In this document: positions 16,067-24,808 of the stretch, piece by piece
How positions within the stretch are numbered: position 1 is the stretch's first letter
Layout of the letters: each line of letters opens with the position of its first letter
Assembly (NCBI GenBank): GCA_031256695.1
Contig: JAIRQB010000079.1
Coordinates: forward strand, 1-29,706
DNA: 29,706 nt
Direction of reading: 5' to 3'
Source of the DNA: Elusimicrobiota bacterium
GTDB taxonomy: Bacteria; Elusimicrobiota; Endomicrobiia; Endomicrobiales; Endomicrobiaceae
Position numbers and translations under genes: made by a program
The notes under the pieces: generated by a model
The model's input: the letters and a program-made list of their open reading frames with translations, nothing else
Told to the model about the DNA's origin: nothing
The model's database searches: none

Positions 16067-16891
16067 ATGCGGATTAAATTTTCAAAATTAACTGCGGCGG
16101 GAAATGATTTTGTTTTAATTGACAATAGGAATGCCGTAATCAATAAAGACATTTATCAAAGTCTTGCTGTGAAACTTTGCAATCGCAGATACGGCATTGG
16201 CGGGGACGGGTTGCTTTTTGTTGAAAAAAGTCCAAATCAAAATATTGATTTTAAAATGAAATATCTAAACTCAGACGGCTCTTTTGCCGATATGTGCGGA
16301 AACGGCGGGCGCGCTATTGCGATGTTTGCTTATTCTATAGGAGCGGCGAAAGAAAAAATGACTTTTGAGACCGATGCGGGCATAGTTTCCGCTGAAATTT
16401 TAAGCGAGAGAGAAGTTAAATTAAATATGTTTGACCCCAAAGATTTAAAATGCGGCGTTAAAACAACGCTTGACGGCAGAGATTTTGACATTGACTTTAT
16501 AAATACGGGCGTTCCTCACGCTGTCGTTTTTGTAAACGGCATTGAAAATTTTGATGTCTTTAAATAAGGGCGTCTGATAATAAATGCCGCTGTCTTTGCG
16601 CCTGCAGGGACTAATGCGGATTTTGTGAGCGTCTCAAAAGAAAAAGACAATACAATTTATGTCCGCACTTACGAGAGAGGAGTAGAGGACGAAACGCTTG
16701 CCTGCGGAACGGGCATAATTGCTTCCGCTATAATAGCGGCATTACGTAATTTTGTAAAAGTTCCCGTAAAAATTATAGCGCGCGGCGGCGATGAATTATC
16801 CGTATCTTTTAAACAAGACGGAGAAAAAATCAAATCAGTTGTTTTAGAGGGACCGGCAATTATCGCATTTGAGGGGAATGCGGAGGTATAA
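16067..16891 (+). pseudogene. dapF: Diaminopimelate epimerase gene with one in-frame stop
   Basis: Read through, the frame is 274 codons, the normal DapF length. DapF converts LL- to meso-diaminopimelate for lysine and peptidoglycan. The N-terminal half shows FSKLTAAGNDFVLIDN, GIGGDGLLF and the first catalytic Cys77 in MCGNGGRA. After VVFVNGIENFDVFK comes TAA (16565-16567, codon 167), then in the same frame GRLIINAAVFAPAGTNADFV, and the second catalytic Cys at codon 213 in ETLACGTGIIASA. Homology and frame continue without a gap on both sides, so a single base change explains the break (for example from AAA, GAA or CAA). Neither half alone has both cysteines. TAA is a normal stop in neighbouring genes, so stop reassignment is excluded. 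RBS GGAGG precedes the ATG at 16067. Either a recent nonsense mutation or a base-call error. Confidence 0.88.
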
Positions 16892-16974
16892 ATTGGAAAG
16901 TTACGAGCAGGTTATAGGCATTATGCGGAAAACAAGTAAAATTCCGCTAATTTTTATTTATGAAAGGAAAAAAA

Positions 16975-18123
16975 ATGAAAGCATTGACAGCGGCATTTCT
17001 TTTTATATTTCTTGCAAGCGCGCAGGCGGCGGTTTTTGAAAGAATTTTAACCGAAGAAAATTCAATTCAGACCGCTTTGGCTCTAAATTACGATATTCTC
17101 ATACAATCTCAAAAAGCAGAACTATCCAATCAAAAAAGCCGAGAATCAAAAGCGCTGTATTTCCCCATTGTGGATTTAAATATCAATATATCTAAATTCA
17201 GCAACGGCGCTCCCGTCTCGCTGTTTAACAATTTATCGGCTTCGCCCGTGTATTTGCCCGCAGAAAATCCGGAAGGCATCTATTATAATTCGCGTATTTC
17301 GGTTTGGCAGCATCTTTATACGGGCGGGCGCGTCAGAGGCGCCAATAGAATGGCTTTAATAAATATAGAAAAGACTAAAAATGAATTAAATATCATTAAA
17401 AACAAAGTGACATCAGATATAAAAAAGGCTTTTAATGAAACTCTCTATTACAAAACAAAAATAGAGGTTTTGCAATCCTCAAAAAATAAAAAGAATGCAT
17501 CCGAGATAAAATTTAAAATAGACGCCTCTGAAATTGAATATGGAAAGTCCCTCTTAAACCTTCTCTATTTGATAGGGCTGGATTTAAATTCCATCGCAGA
17601 TGTGGAAGGCGCATTTGAGCCTAAAATGAAAGATATTTCTTTGGATAAATGTATGGTTTTGGCATATCAATACAAAGCGGAATTTCAAAGCGCTCTTTAT
17701 CAAGAATCAATGGACGAACTTTCTGTAAATCTTTTGTCCGTTCAGCGTTATCCTGCCGTAGATATAGGCGCCGCTCAAGAGTGGGTAGGCGAAAAAGTGC
17801 TAAACGATAAAAACAATTGGTATGTCTTTTTGAATATCAATTTGCCTGTTTTTGACGGAGGCGCTGTAATATCAAGAGTTGCGCAGGCTAAAGTAAATGC
17901 AAGACAAGCCGCAATAGAGAGAGCAAAAAACAATGAGCAAATCAGGCTTTTTATACATCAATCTTTTCTTGAATACAGTTTTTGGAAACAAAAAGCCGTC
18001 CAAAACAATCTTTTAAGCAAGCGCGGAAGATACGATGAAAACGACTTGGAAATTATTAGAAATTTAAACAGAAGTTATTTTGACCTTGAATTCGCAACGG
18101 GAGTTCAACTTGATAAATTTTAA
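16975..18123 (+). CDS. TolC-family outer-membrane efflux-type protein
   Basis: 382 residues, a little shorter than usual TolC-like channels (about 420-480). The N-terminus MKALTAAFLFIFLASAQAA is a signal peptide. Then comes the helix-rich duplicated architecture: TALALNYDILIQSQKAEL, a beta-strand-like LDLNINISKFSNG region, the Gln/Asn-rich barrel segment IYYNSRISVWQHLYTGGR (family ...Q.LF.GG...), and a second repeat with WYVFLNINLPVFDGGAV and coiled-coil helices. No adaptor or inner-membrane pump is adjacent, so its transport system is unknown. The ATG at 16975 is chosen over one at 16960 because AAAGGA lies between them at correct spacing. The end overlaps the lipase gene by 14 nt. Confidence 0.8.
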   Translation: MKALTAAFLFIFLASAQAAVFERILTEENSIQTALALNYDILIQSQKAELSNQKSRESKALYFPIVDLNINISKFSNGAPVSLFNNLSASPVYLPAENPEGIYYNSRISVWQHLYTGGRVRGANRMALINIEKTKNELNIIKNKVTSDIKKAFNETLYYKTKIEVLQSSKNKKNASEIKFKIDASEIEYGKSLLNLLYLIGLDLNSIADVEGAFEPKMKDISLDKCMVLAYQYKAEFQSALYQESMDELSVNLLSVQRYPAVDIGAAQEWVGEKVLNDKNNWYVFLNINLPVFDGGAVISRVAQAKVNARQAAIERAKNNEQIRLFIHQSFLEYSFWKQKAVQNNLLSKRGRYDENDLEIIRNLNRSYFDLEFATGVQLDKF

Positions 18124-19090
18124 GTCCCGCCTTTATAAAAAAATCATTTCTTTTTTTCTCGCCGTTTTTCTGTCTTTTCAAATCCAGCAGGTTTATATTT
18201 GCGCTAAAGAATTTGACGAAGATGAATTCTTGACCGATATTCTATGGAACAAATACGCAAGTTTAAACAAAGACAAAAGACCAACAACGGCTTTGGTTTT
18301 GGGAGGAGGCGGCGCCAGAGGTTTTGCCCACTTGGGAGTTTTAAAAAGTTTTGAAAATGAAAATTTGCCCATAGATTTTGTAGTCGGAGTAAGCATAGGC
18401 TCAATTGCCGGGCTTTTTTATTGCGCTGGTTTTTCTATGGACAGCGCTATAAAACTTGCGGAAAATTTCAAATGGTCGTCTGCTTCAAATTTAAATCCGC
18501 TGTCGCTTTTCAGTATGCTTGTCAGCGACAGTATGCTCTCTAATGAAGAATTGGAATCTTTTTTAAATAAGCAGATAGGAAATATTGATTTAAACGGTTT
18601 GAAAATTCCGCTCATCTGCACCGCTGTGGATTTAAATACGGGAGAGAGAATTTTATTGAGGGAAGGCAATGCCGCTTTTGCCGCAAGAGCCAGCGCCGCT
18701 ATACCGGGCATTTTTAAGCCCGTTGAATACAAACAGAGATTTCTTGTAGACGGCGGTCTTTATGAAAATATACCCGTTGATATAGCCCGCATTTTTGACC
18801 CCGGCATTGTAATAGCGGTGTCAGTATCGGCTGATATTTCTAAAAATTCCACAGACAATATCTTTTTAACTTTAATGCAGGCTATTTATATACAAGGCAA
18901 AGTTTTTGATTTGAAAAATTTGCAAGATGCGGATATTGTTATAAGCCCCGATGTCGGCGATATTTCAGCAATAGATTTGCAAAGGACTTCTGAGGCTGTC
19001 AGAAAGGGTTTTTACGCCTCTCAAACGGGAATGGAAACGTTGAAGAGGAGTTTGATAAATAAAACGCAATGGGAGTTCCTCATTGAATAA
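18110..19090 (+). CDS. Patatin-like phospholipase with signal sequence
   Basis: 326 residues from a TTG start at 18110. This start has GGGAG six bases upstream and gives a charged-plus-hydrophobic leader (INFKSRLYKKIISFFLAVFL), so the enzyme is probably exported or membrane-tethered. The patatin core is complete: oxyanion loop GGGGARGFAHLGVL, nucleophile elbow GVSIGS (Ser95) and the dyad Asp214 in VDGGLYENIPVD. The family hydrolyses acyl esters of phospholipids. No POTRA or barrel domain follows, so it is not a fused type Vd autotransporter. It lies between a TolC-like gene and a TPR gene, overlapping both (14 and 8 nt), so the three are likely made together and may work at the cell envelope. 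Confidence 0.87.
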   Translation: MINFKSRLYKKIISFFLAVFLSFQIQQVYICAKEFDEDEFLTDILWNKYASLNKDKRPTTALVLGGGGARGFAHLGVLKSFENENLPIDFVVGVSIGSIAGLFYCAGFSMDSAIKLAENFKWSSASNLNPLSLFSMLVSDSMLSNEELESFLNKQIGNIDLNGLKIPLICTAVDLNTGERILLREGNAAFAARASAAIPGIFKPVEYKQRFLVDGGLYENIPVDIARIFDPGIVIAVSVSADISKNSTDNIFLTLMQAIYIQGKVFDLKNLQDADIVISPDVGDISAIDLQRTSEAVRKGFYASQTGMETLKRSLINKTQWEFLIE

Positions 19091-20114
19091 AACTGCGGCT
19101 GCTCTAATTTTTATTTTGTTTTTGTTGTTTCAATCCGCTTCCGCCGCTCTTACAGAGAGCGCATCCGATGAAGAAATTAGAAATTATTTAGAGCGTCCGC
19201 TTGACAAAGATGGTTTGGAAAATTTGGAAAAACTTGCAGACGTCTTATTTCAGCAAAAAAGATTCCTTGCCGCTTCGGAAATTTATCAAAACCTGCTTTC
19301 TAAATACCCCTCTAAACAAAAGACTTTCCTCTACAATGTAAAATTAGGAGATATTTTTGCAGAGTTGAAAAACTATTCTCAAAGTTTATCCTTTTACAAT
19401 ACGGCTAAAAATTTATACGGAAAAGATATTGAGATTAGGCTTAAAATAGGAAATCTGCTGTTTGAAAACGGCTTGTATAATTTGGCTCAAGAGTCATATT
19501 TGGAAATTTTAAAAATCAATAAAAATTCAGACGAAGCAAAAATAAAACTCGGCGGCATCTTTTTTTTGACGGGGGATTTTCTGTCTGCGGCGGAGTATTA
19601 TGAAAAAATTGACAAGAAGCGTTATGACGAGCCTTTGATAATAAATATCGCAAAAACATACCGCAAAACAGGCGGAGCGGACAAGGCTTTGGTTTTTTTA
19701 AACAATTATCTTAAATCAAGCGATAGCGCCGAAATCTATTTTTTAGCGGGAAAATTTTATTATCAAAAGAAAGACTATCAGAATGCCCAAATCAATTTTC
19801 TGTCGGCGCTAAAACAGAACAATCAATTTTTTGAAGCCTATCTATATCTTGCAGATATAAATATAGAATATGAAAACAATTTGGATTTAGCGGATGCCTT
19901 GCTTGAAAAAGCCTTTGCGCTAAAACCAGACAGCGCCGCAATAGACTTATTGCGTTCTTGCTCCGCATATAAAAGAGGAAATAACAAAATTGCCGAAAAC
20001 TTTGCGGAGTCCGCCTATAAAAAAAGTAAAACCGATTTTACAAGGCAAGAGGCAAAAAGAGCGGCGGATTTTTTTAATAAAGCAAATGCCGTCCAAAAGA
20101 AAAGAAACAGATAG
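19083..20114 (+). CDS. Secreted TPR-repeat protein
   Basis: 343 residues, started at TTG 19083 because no ATG fits and GGGAG is 7 nt upstream. The leader MNKTAAALIFILFLLFQSASA is a signal peptide. The rest is a run of roughly eight helix-turn-helix repeats with TPR-like spacing, for example AASEIYQNLLSKYPS, YNLAQESYLEILKINKNSDEA, SAAEYYEKIDKKRYDEP and ADALLEKAFALKPDSAA. TPR proteins act as binding scaffolds; no enzymatic domain is seen. The 8-nt overlap with the lipase gene points to coupling, so it may be an envelope partner of the lipase and TolC-like protein. The role is inferred from context only. Confidence 0.85.
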   Translation: MNKTAAALIFILFLLFQSASAALTESASDEEIRNYLERPLDKDGLENLEKLADVLFQQKRFLAASEIYQNLLSKYPSKQKTFLYNVKLGDIFAELKNYSQSLSFYNTAKNLYGKDIEIRLKIGNLLFENGLYNLAQESYLEILKINKNSDEAKIKLGGIFFLTGDFLSAAEYYEKIDKKRYDEPLIINIAKTYRKTGGADKALVFLNNYLKSSDSAEIYFLAGKFYYQKKDYQNAQINFLSALKQNNQFFEAYLYLADINIEYENNLDLADALLEKAFALKPDSAAIDLLRSCSAYKRGNNKIAENFAESAYKKSKTDFTRQEAKRAADFFNKANAVQKKRNR

Positions 20115-20147
20115 TTTGCGGCGTAAAATAAATATAAGGAAAAGAAA

Positions 20148-21380
20148 ATGCTGAATTTTAAAAGAAATGATTTGTGCCTTGAAGATGTAAAACTCTCATC
20201 TCTTGCCGAGAAATTTCAAACGGCGCTTTATGTGTATTCTAAAAAACAACTGCTTGAAAATTTTAGAAGTTATAAAGACGCTTGCGGCAAAGAGACGCTT
20301 ATTTGTTTTGCCTGCAAAACAAATTCAAATGCCGCCATTTTGAAACTTTTGGCAAATGAGGGAGCGGGAGCAGACACTACTTCAGGCGGGGAAATTTTTA
20401 GATGTTTATCGGCTGGTTTTTCCCCTTCAAAAATTGTCTATGCAGGCGTCGGAAAGACGGCTGAGGAAATAGAATATGCCTTAAAAAATAAAATTTTTAT
20501 GTTTAATGTTGAATCTTTTGAGGAACTTGCCGCAATAGATAAAATTGCAGCAAAATTAAAAACTAAAACCCGTTTTGCATTTAGAGTAAATCCCGACGTT
20601 GACCCTTCAACGCATTCTTATATAAAAACGGGCAAAAAAGGAACAAAATTCGGCATTCCCATTGAGGATGCCGTCAACGCTTATTTGAACGCTAAAAAAT
20701 ATAAAAATGTTGAAGCGCTTGGCATTCATTCCCATATAGGCTCTCAAATTTTAGACATAAAACCTTTCAAAGAAGCCGCTTTAAAGATAAAAAAAACCAT
20801 CTCTGAAATAGAAAAAAATGGTTTGAGAATTGAATACATAAATTGCGGCGGCGGATTAGGAATTGCTTATCAAAAATCTCAAAAAGCGCCGCTGCCTTCA
20901 AAATTGTTTTCTGAAATTTTTAATGTTTTTAAAGGCGAGAATAGAAAATTTATTTTTGAGCCTGGGCGCTCAATAGCGGCAAATGCCGGTCATCTTTTAT
21001 GCAAGGTAATTTACCGAAAAAAATCAGGCGGAAAGAGTTTTTTAATTACAGACGCCGCTATGAATGATTTAATAAGACCCACTTTATACGAGGCATATCA
21101 CGATATAATCCCCGTAAAAAAGAGCGCGGCAAAAAAAGTTAAAAGCGATATTGTAGGTCCCATCTGCGAAAGCGGCGATTTTTTAGGCAAAGATAGAATG
21201 CTGCCTGTTTTGGCTCAAGGAGAATATTTGCTTATAACTTGCGCCGGCGCCTACGGAGCGGCTATGTCTTCTCAATACAATTCAAGACCAATGCTTGCCG
21301 AGGTTTTAGTTGACGGCGCTTCGGCAAAACTTATAAGGAAAAGAAATTCTTATAAAGATTTATTGTTTAATGAAATGTAA
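20148..21380 (+). CDS. lysA: Diaminopimelate decarboxylase
   Basis: 410 residues, fold-type III PLP enzyme that decarboxylates meso-diaminopimelate to lysine. The PLP lysine is K57 in FACKTNSN. Other family marks are HSHIGSQILDIKPF, CGGGLGIAY, FEPGRSIAANAG (phosphate binding), the catalytic GPICESGDFLGKDR and GAYGAAMSSQYNSRP. The gene is intact, 33 nt after the TPR gene with AAGGA before the ATG. It sits a few genes downstream of dapF, whose product supplies its substrate; an intact lysA beside an interrupted dapF suggests that loss of dapF, if real, is recent or compensated elsewhere. Confidence 0.95.
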   Translation: MLNFKRNDLCLEDVKLSSLAEKFQTALYVYSKKQLLENFRSYKDACGKETLICFACKTNSNAAILKLLANEGAGADTTSGGEIFRCLSAGFSPSKIVYAGVGKTAEEIEYALKNKIFMFNVESFEELAAIDKIAAKLKTKTRFAFRVNPDVDPSTHSYIKTGKKGTKFGIPIEDAVNAYLNAKKYKNVEALGIHSHIGSQILDIKPFKEAALKIKKTISEIEKNGLRIEYINCGGGLGIAYQKSQKAPLPSKLFSEIFNVFKGENRKFIFEPGRSIAANAGHLLCKVIYRKKSGGKSFLITDAAMNDLIRPTLYEAYHDIIPVKKSAAKKVKSDIVGPICESGDFLGKDRMLPVLAQGEYLLITCAGAYGAAMSSQYNSRPMLAEVLVDGASAKLIRKRNSYKDLLFNEM

Positions 21381-21493
21381 GAAAGTTGAAATTTAAGAAT
21401 CGTGAATGCATTGCGCAGACGGCGCTTGATAAAAACAGAAAACAAAAACGGAATATCTGCCGCTGCTAAATCAACAAAATAAAAGGAGAAAAA

Positions 21494-23131
21494 ATGAAAT
21501 CAGACATTGAAATAGCGGCATCTGTAAAATTGAGAAAAATTGAGGAAATCGCCGCAAAAATAGGCATAGAGGAAAAAGACATAATCAAATACGGCTCTTT
21601 TGCCGCAAAAATTTCAGCGCCGATAAAAGAAAACAAAGCAAAAATCATTTTGGTGACGGCAATAAACCCGACCCCTGCGGGCGAGGGGAAAACTACCGTC
21701 AGCATCGGTCTTGCCGACGCGCTCTCTCTAAAAGGCAAGAAAACATCTCTGGCTTTAAGAGAGCCTTCTCTGGGACCTGTTTTCGGCATAAAAGGCGGAG
21801 CGGCAGGCGGCGGTTATGCTCAAATTGCGCCGATGGAAGATATAAATTTGCATTTTACGGGCGACTTTCACGCTATTTCTACCGCTAACAATTTATTGTC
21901 GGCTATGATTGACAATCATATTTTTTGGGGCAATGCCTTAAAAATAAAAAAAGTTTTGTGGCGGCGCTGTATGGATATGAATGACCGCGCCTTGCGCGCA
22001 ATAGTGACGGGTCTCGGATACAATACGAGAGAAGACGGTTTTGACATCACAGCCGCAAGCGAAATTATGGCTATTGCCGCTCTATCAGACGGCATTAGCG
22101 ATTTAAAAATACGGCTTTCAAATATTTTGGCGGCAGAAAATTATGACGGCGCTTTTATAACCGCTAAAGATTTAAAAGCCTCAGACGCTATGGCTGTCAT
22201 TTTAAAAGACGCTATAAAGCCTAATTTGGCTCAAAGTTTAGAGGGAACTCCCGCTTTTGTCCACACTGGACCTTTTGCCAATATAGCGCACGGTTGCAAT
22301 AGCATTATCGCCTCTAAAACTGCGGCAAGTTATTCTGATTTTGTTGTGACAGAAGCGGGTTTCGGCGCGGATTTAGGCGCTCAAAAATTTTTAGATATTA
22401 AATGCCGCATTGCAGGCATAAAGCCTTCTGCAGTTGTAATTGTAGCCACTATCCGCGCTTTAAAGAGTTTAGGCGGCGCTCCAAAAGAGGCTTTGTCTAA
22501 ACCAAATGCGGATTTTCTGCTGAAAGGATTGCCTAATTTAATGAAGCATATTGAAAATATAAAAAATGTCTATGGGCTTCCTTGCGCTGTAGCGGTAAAT
22601 TTATTTTCAAGCGATACTGCCGATGAAATCAAAATATTAAAAGAGGAATGCAAAAAGGCGGGCATTGAAGCGGTAGAAACTGATGTTTGGGCTAAAGGCG
22701 GCAAAGGCGCTTTAGAACTTGCGGATTCCGTTTTAAAACTATGCGAAAGCAAAAGTGAATTGAATTTCTCTTATAGTTTAGAAGACAGCATAGTTGTGAA
22801 AGTCTCTAAAATCTCAAAGAAAATTTACGGCGCTTCGGGAGTTGTATTTTTGCCTAAAGCCGCAAAAGCCGCTGAAAAACTTCAAAATACTCCATTTGCA
22901 AAAATGCCTGTCTGCATAGCCAAAACGCAATATTCTCTTTCAGACAATCCCGCATTGCTCGGCAGACCTGAAAATTTTGATATTACAGTTAGAGATATTT
23001 TGCCAAGGGGCGGGGCGGGTTTTTTAGTTGCGCTCACAGGCGATATTATGCTTATGCCGGGGTTAGGAAAAATGCCAAGCGCCGAAAAAATCGGCATAGA
23101 TGACAGCGGAAAGGTATTTGGATTATTTTAG
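21494..23131 (+). CDS. fhs: Formate-tetrahydrofolate ligase
   Basis: 545 residues, close to the usual 550-560. It makes 10-formyl-tetrahydrofolate from formate, ATP and THF. The nucleotide loop is TPAGEGKTTVSIGLADAL (from T60), followed by the conserved LREPSLGPVFGIKGGAAGGG, MEDINLHFTGDFHAI, FVHTGPFANIAHGCNS and VTEAGFGADLGAQKF. The C-terminus ends ALTGDIMLMPGLGKMP. It may feed purines or methionine, or serve a Wood-Ljungdahl-type branch; no folD, metF or acetyl-CoA synthase gene is in the window, so acetogenesis cannot be claimed. AAAGGAG precedes the ATG. The 113-bp gap after lysA shows no clear promoter or terminator. Confidence 0.96.
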   Translation: MKSDIEIAASVKLRKIEEIAAKIGIEEKDIIKYGSFAAKISAPIKENKAKIILVTAINPTPAGEGKTTVSIGLADALSLKGKKTSLALREPSLGPVFGIKGGAAGGGYAQIAPMEDINLHFTGDFHAISTANNLLSAMIDNHIFWGNALKIKKVLWRRCMDMNDRALRAIVTGLGYNTREDGFDITAASEIMAIAALSDGISDLKIRLSNILAAENYDGAFITAKDLKASDAMAVILKDAIKPNLAQSLEGTPAFVHTGPFANIAHGCNSIIASKTAASYSDFVVTEAGFGADLGAQKFLDIKCRIAGIKPSAVVIVATIRALKSLGGAPKEALSKPNADFLLKGLPNLMKHIENIKNVYGLPCAVAVNLFSSDTADEIKILKEECKKAGIEAVETDVWAKGGKGALELADSVLKLCESKSELNFSYSLEDSIVVKVSKISKKIYGASGVVFLPKAAKAAEKLQNTPFAKMPVCIAKTQYSLSDNPALLGRPENFDITVRDILPRGGAGFLVALTGDIMLMPGLGKMPSAEKIGIDDSGKVFGLF

Positions 23132-23180
23132 AGATAAATTGAAAACTAATTAGCGAGCATAAAATTTTACATACAAAAAC

Positions 23181-23220
23181 AAAAAAGGGCTGGCGGCAAA
23201 AATTCCGTCAGCCCTTTTTT
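23181..23220. terminator. Bidirectional intrinsic terminator between fhs and the aminotransferase
   Basis: A 16-bp stem: 23181-23196 (AAAAAAGGGCTGGCGG) with 23205-23220 (CCGTCAGCCCTTTTTT), one G-T wobble, 8-nt loop. A- and T-tracts on opposite sides allow use by both converging genes. Confidence 0.92.
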
Positions 23221-23242
23221 CATTTTTGTAATAGAGCAAATA

Positions 23243-24439
23243 TCAGTCTTTTATTGTCCTTTCAAATCTGTCTAAACCTTCTTTTATATTGTCCATACTT
23301 GTAGCGTAAGAAAATCTCACATAGCCGTCAGCGCCGAAAGGCGAGCCCGGGACAATGGCAATCTTTGCCTCTTCAAGCATTAAATCTGCAAAATCCATAT
23401 CTGTATTTATTTTTTTGCCTTTAATAGTTTTGCCTAAAAACTCTTTTATATTTGGAAAAACATAAAAAGCGCCTTGCGGCTTTTGACAAGAAATGCCTTT
23501 TATAGCCAGAAGCCTCTCTAAAATATAATTTCTGCGTTTTTCAAATTCAACCCTCATCATTTCTACGCTGTCTTGAGGACCGTTTAAAGCCTCAACTGCG
23601 GCTTTTAGAGAAATAGAAGTCGGATTTGAAGTGGATTGGCTTTGAACTTTAGACATACCTGCAATAATTTCTTTATTGCCTGCCGCAAAACCTATGCGCC
23701 AGCCCGTCATAGAATAAGCCTTTGAAAGCCCATTGACAACTATTGTTTTTTCTTTGATTTTAGGGGATAGAGAAGCGACTGAGGTGAATTTGAAGCCGTC
23801 ATAGACGAGTTTTTCATAAATATCGTCTGCGATAATTAAAATATCTTTTTCTAAACAAATATCCGCTATTTCTTGCAATTCTGCGGCAGTATAGGCGGCG
23901 CCTGTGGGGTTTGACGGCGAATTTATAATTATTGCTTTTGTCTTTTCTGTAACAGCCTCTTTTATTTGTTTGGCATTTACTTTAAAACCGCTTTTATCGT
24001 CTGCTGAAACTATAATGGGTTTGCCGCCCGCTATAATTACCATATCGGGATAAGACACCCAGAAAGGAGCGGGTATTATGACCTCGTCTCCGTCGTCTAT
24101 AATTGTTTGAAGCAAATTATAAATGCTGTGTTTTGCCCCGCAAGAGACAAGTATTTCATTTTGAGCGTATTGCAAATTATTGTCTCTTTCAAACTTTTTA
24201 ATGACAGCGTCTTTTAATTCAGGCGTTCCGCCTACGGGGCAATACTTTGTATATCCGTTAATTATGGCGTGAATGCCTGCATTTTTGATATTTGAAGGCG
24301 TATCAAAATCCGGCTCGCCGGGGGCAAAGTTTAAAATGTCAACACCCTGTTGTTTTAAAGTTTTTGCCTTTGCATCTATTACAAGAGTAGGAGAAGGCTT
24401 AATTGCCGCTACTCTTTTGGAAATCAATTTTGTGTTCAT
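23243..24439 (-). CDS. Class I aminotransferase (aspartate aminotransferase type)
   Basis: 398 residues, PLP enzyme of fold type I, subgroup Ib by its N-terminus (SKRVAAIKPSPTLVIDAKAK) and length. Marks: FAPGEPDFDTP, INSPSNPTGAAYT, IADDIYEKLVYDG and the PLP lysine in GLSKAYSMTGWRIGF near residue 237; a late arginine in GYVRFSYATS binds the substrate carboxylate. Most members move amino groups between aspartate, glutamate and their keto acids; some act on aromatic amino acids or prephenate, so specificity is not certain. A strong AAGGAGGTAGT leads to the ATG. It is monocistronic as far as the window shows: a repeat island is upstream and a terminator downstream. Confidence 0.9.
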   Translation of the reverse strand: MNTKLISKRVAAIKPSPTLVIDAKAKTLKQQGVDILNFAPGEPDFDTPSNIKNAGIHAIINGYTKYCPVGGTPELKDAVIKKFERDNNLQYAQNEILVSCGAKHSIYNLLQTIIDDGDEVIIPAPFWVSYPDMVIIAGGKPIIVSADDKSGFKVNAKQIKEAVTEKTKAIIINSPSNPTGAAYTAAELQEIADICLEKDILIIADDIYEKLVYDGFKFTSVASLSPKIKEKTIVVNGLSKAYSMTGWRIGFAAGNKEIIAGMSKVQSQSTSNPTSISLKAAVEALNGPQDSVEMMRVEFEKRRNYILERLLAIKGISCQKPQGAFYVFPNIKEFLGKTIKGKKINTDMDFADLMLEEAKIAIVPGSPFGADGYVRFSYATSMDNIKEGLDRFERTIKD

Positions 24440-24467
24440 ACTACCTCCTTTTTGATTGCAAGTCCTT

Positions 24468-24575
24468 CGCTCTTACCTTCAAAAATTTCGGGCGCCGCAT
24501 TTGCGGCTGAAATTTTTGAGATTAAGGAATCGGCAAAACTTCAACACGGCTTTCAGTTTTGCCTCTTTTTTATTT
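24468..24575. repeat. Double-hairpin repeat unit R1, copy 1
   Basis: First hairpin 24479-24519: arms TCAAAAATTTC / GAAATTTTTGA with an inner GCCGCA / TGCGGC stem. After a short spacer, a second hairpin: GGCAAAACT / AGTTTTGCC, followed by CTCTTTTTTATTT. Bases 24468-24539 match copy 2 at 70 of 72 positions. Confidence 0.88.
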
Positions 24576-24614
24576 AAGACTGCTTACGCTTTTTGCCACA
24601 CTCACGCCCGCTCT
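24576..24614. repeat. 39-bp direct repeat, copy 1
   Basis: Begins AAGACTGCTTACGC and ends CGCCCGCTCT. It is identical over 39 bases to 24809-24847 and runs directly into R1 copy 2. In this copy it directly follows R1, with no element in between. Confidence 0.92.
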
Positions 24615-24720
24615 TACCTTCAAAAATTTCTGGCGCCGCATTTGCGGCTGAAATTTTTGAGATTAAGGAATCGCAAAACCTTGCGGACAAGCCGCTGTCG
24701 GTTTTGCTCTTTTTTATTAA
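24609..24720. repeat. Double-hairpin repeat unit R1, copy 2
   Basis: Same plan as copy 1. The second hairpin has arms GCAAAACC / GGTTTTGC, so the T-A pair of copy 1 is a C-G pair here, and its loop holds an extra GCGG / CCGC stem. Followed by CTCTTTTTTATTAA, then element D. Confidence 0.88.
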
Positions 24721-24808
24721 GCGTTATTTGCGGCGCATTGCCGACTTTACTTCTTGGTGTCGGCTGCCGACTTTACTTCTTGGTGTCGGCTGCGCCGACA
24801 AATTACGC
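24721..24808. mobile_element. Palindromic element D (88 bp) inserted in a duplicated site
   Basis: Begins GCGTTATTTG and ends CAAATTACGC, with an inner GGCGC / GCGCC pair. Between these lie two tandem copies of the 25-bp hairpin (24740-24764 and 24766-24790). The parallel site near 24576 lacks the element: the empty site reads ATTTAAGACTG, and the filled site reads ATTAA-element-AAGACTG, an apparent AA duplication. It has no coding capacity, so any movement would need functions supplied elsewhere. Confidence 0.7.

Noticed and set aside
16565..16567. Stop-codon reassignment or programmed readthrough in dapF.
   Set aside because: TAA ends many intact neighbouring genes, and there is no special structure visible after this TAA; TGA-type recoding does not apply.
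18110..19090. Patatin-type autotransporter (type Vd).
   Set aside because: The frame ends shortly after the patatin domain; no POTRA or barrel domain follows.
21381..21493. A riboswitch or promoter before fhs.
   Set aside because: No conserved riboswitch core was recognised, and TTGATA near 21427 has no matching -10 at proper spacing.
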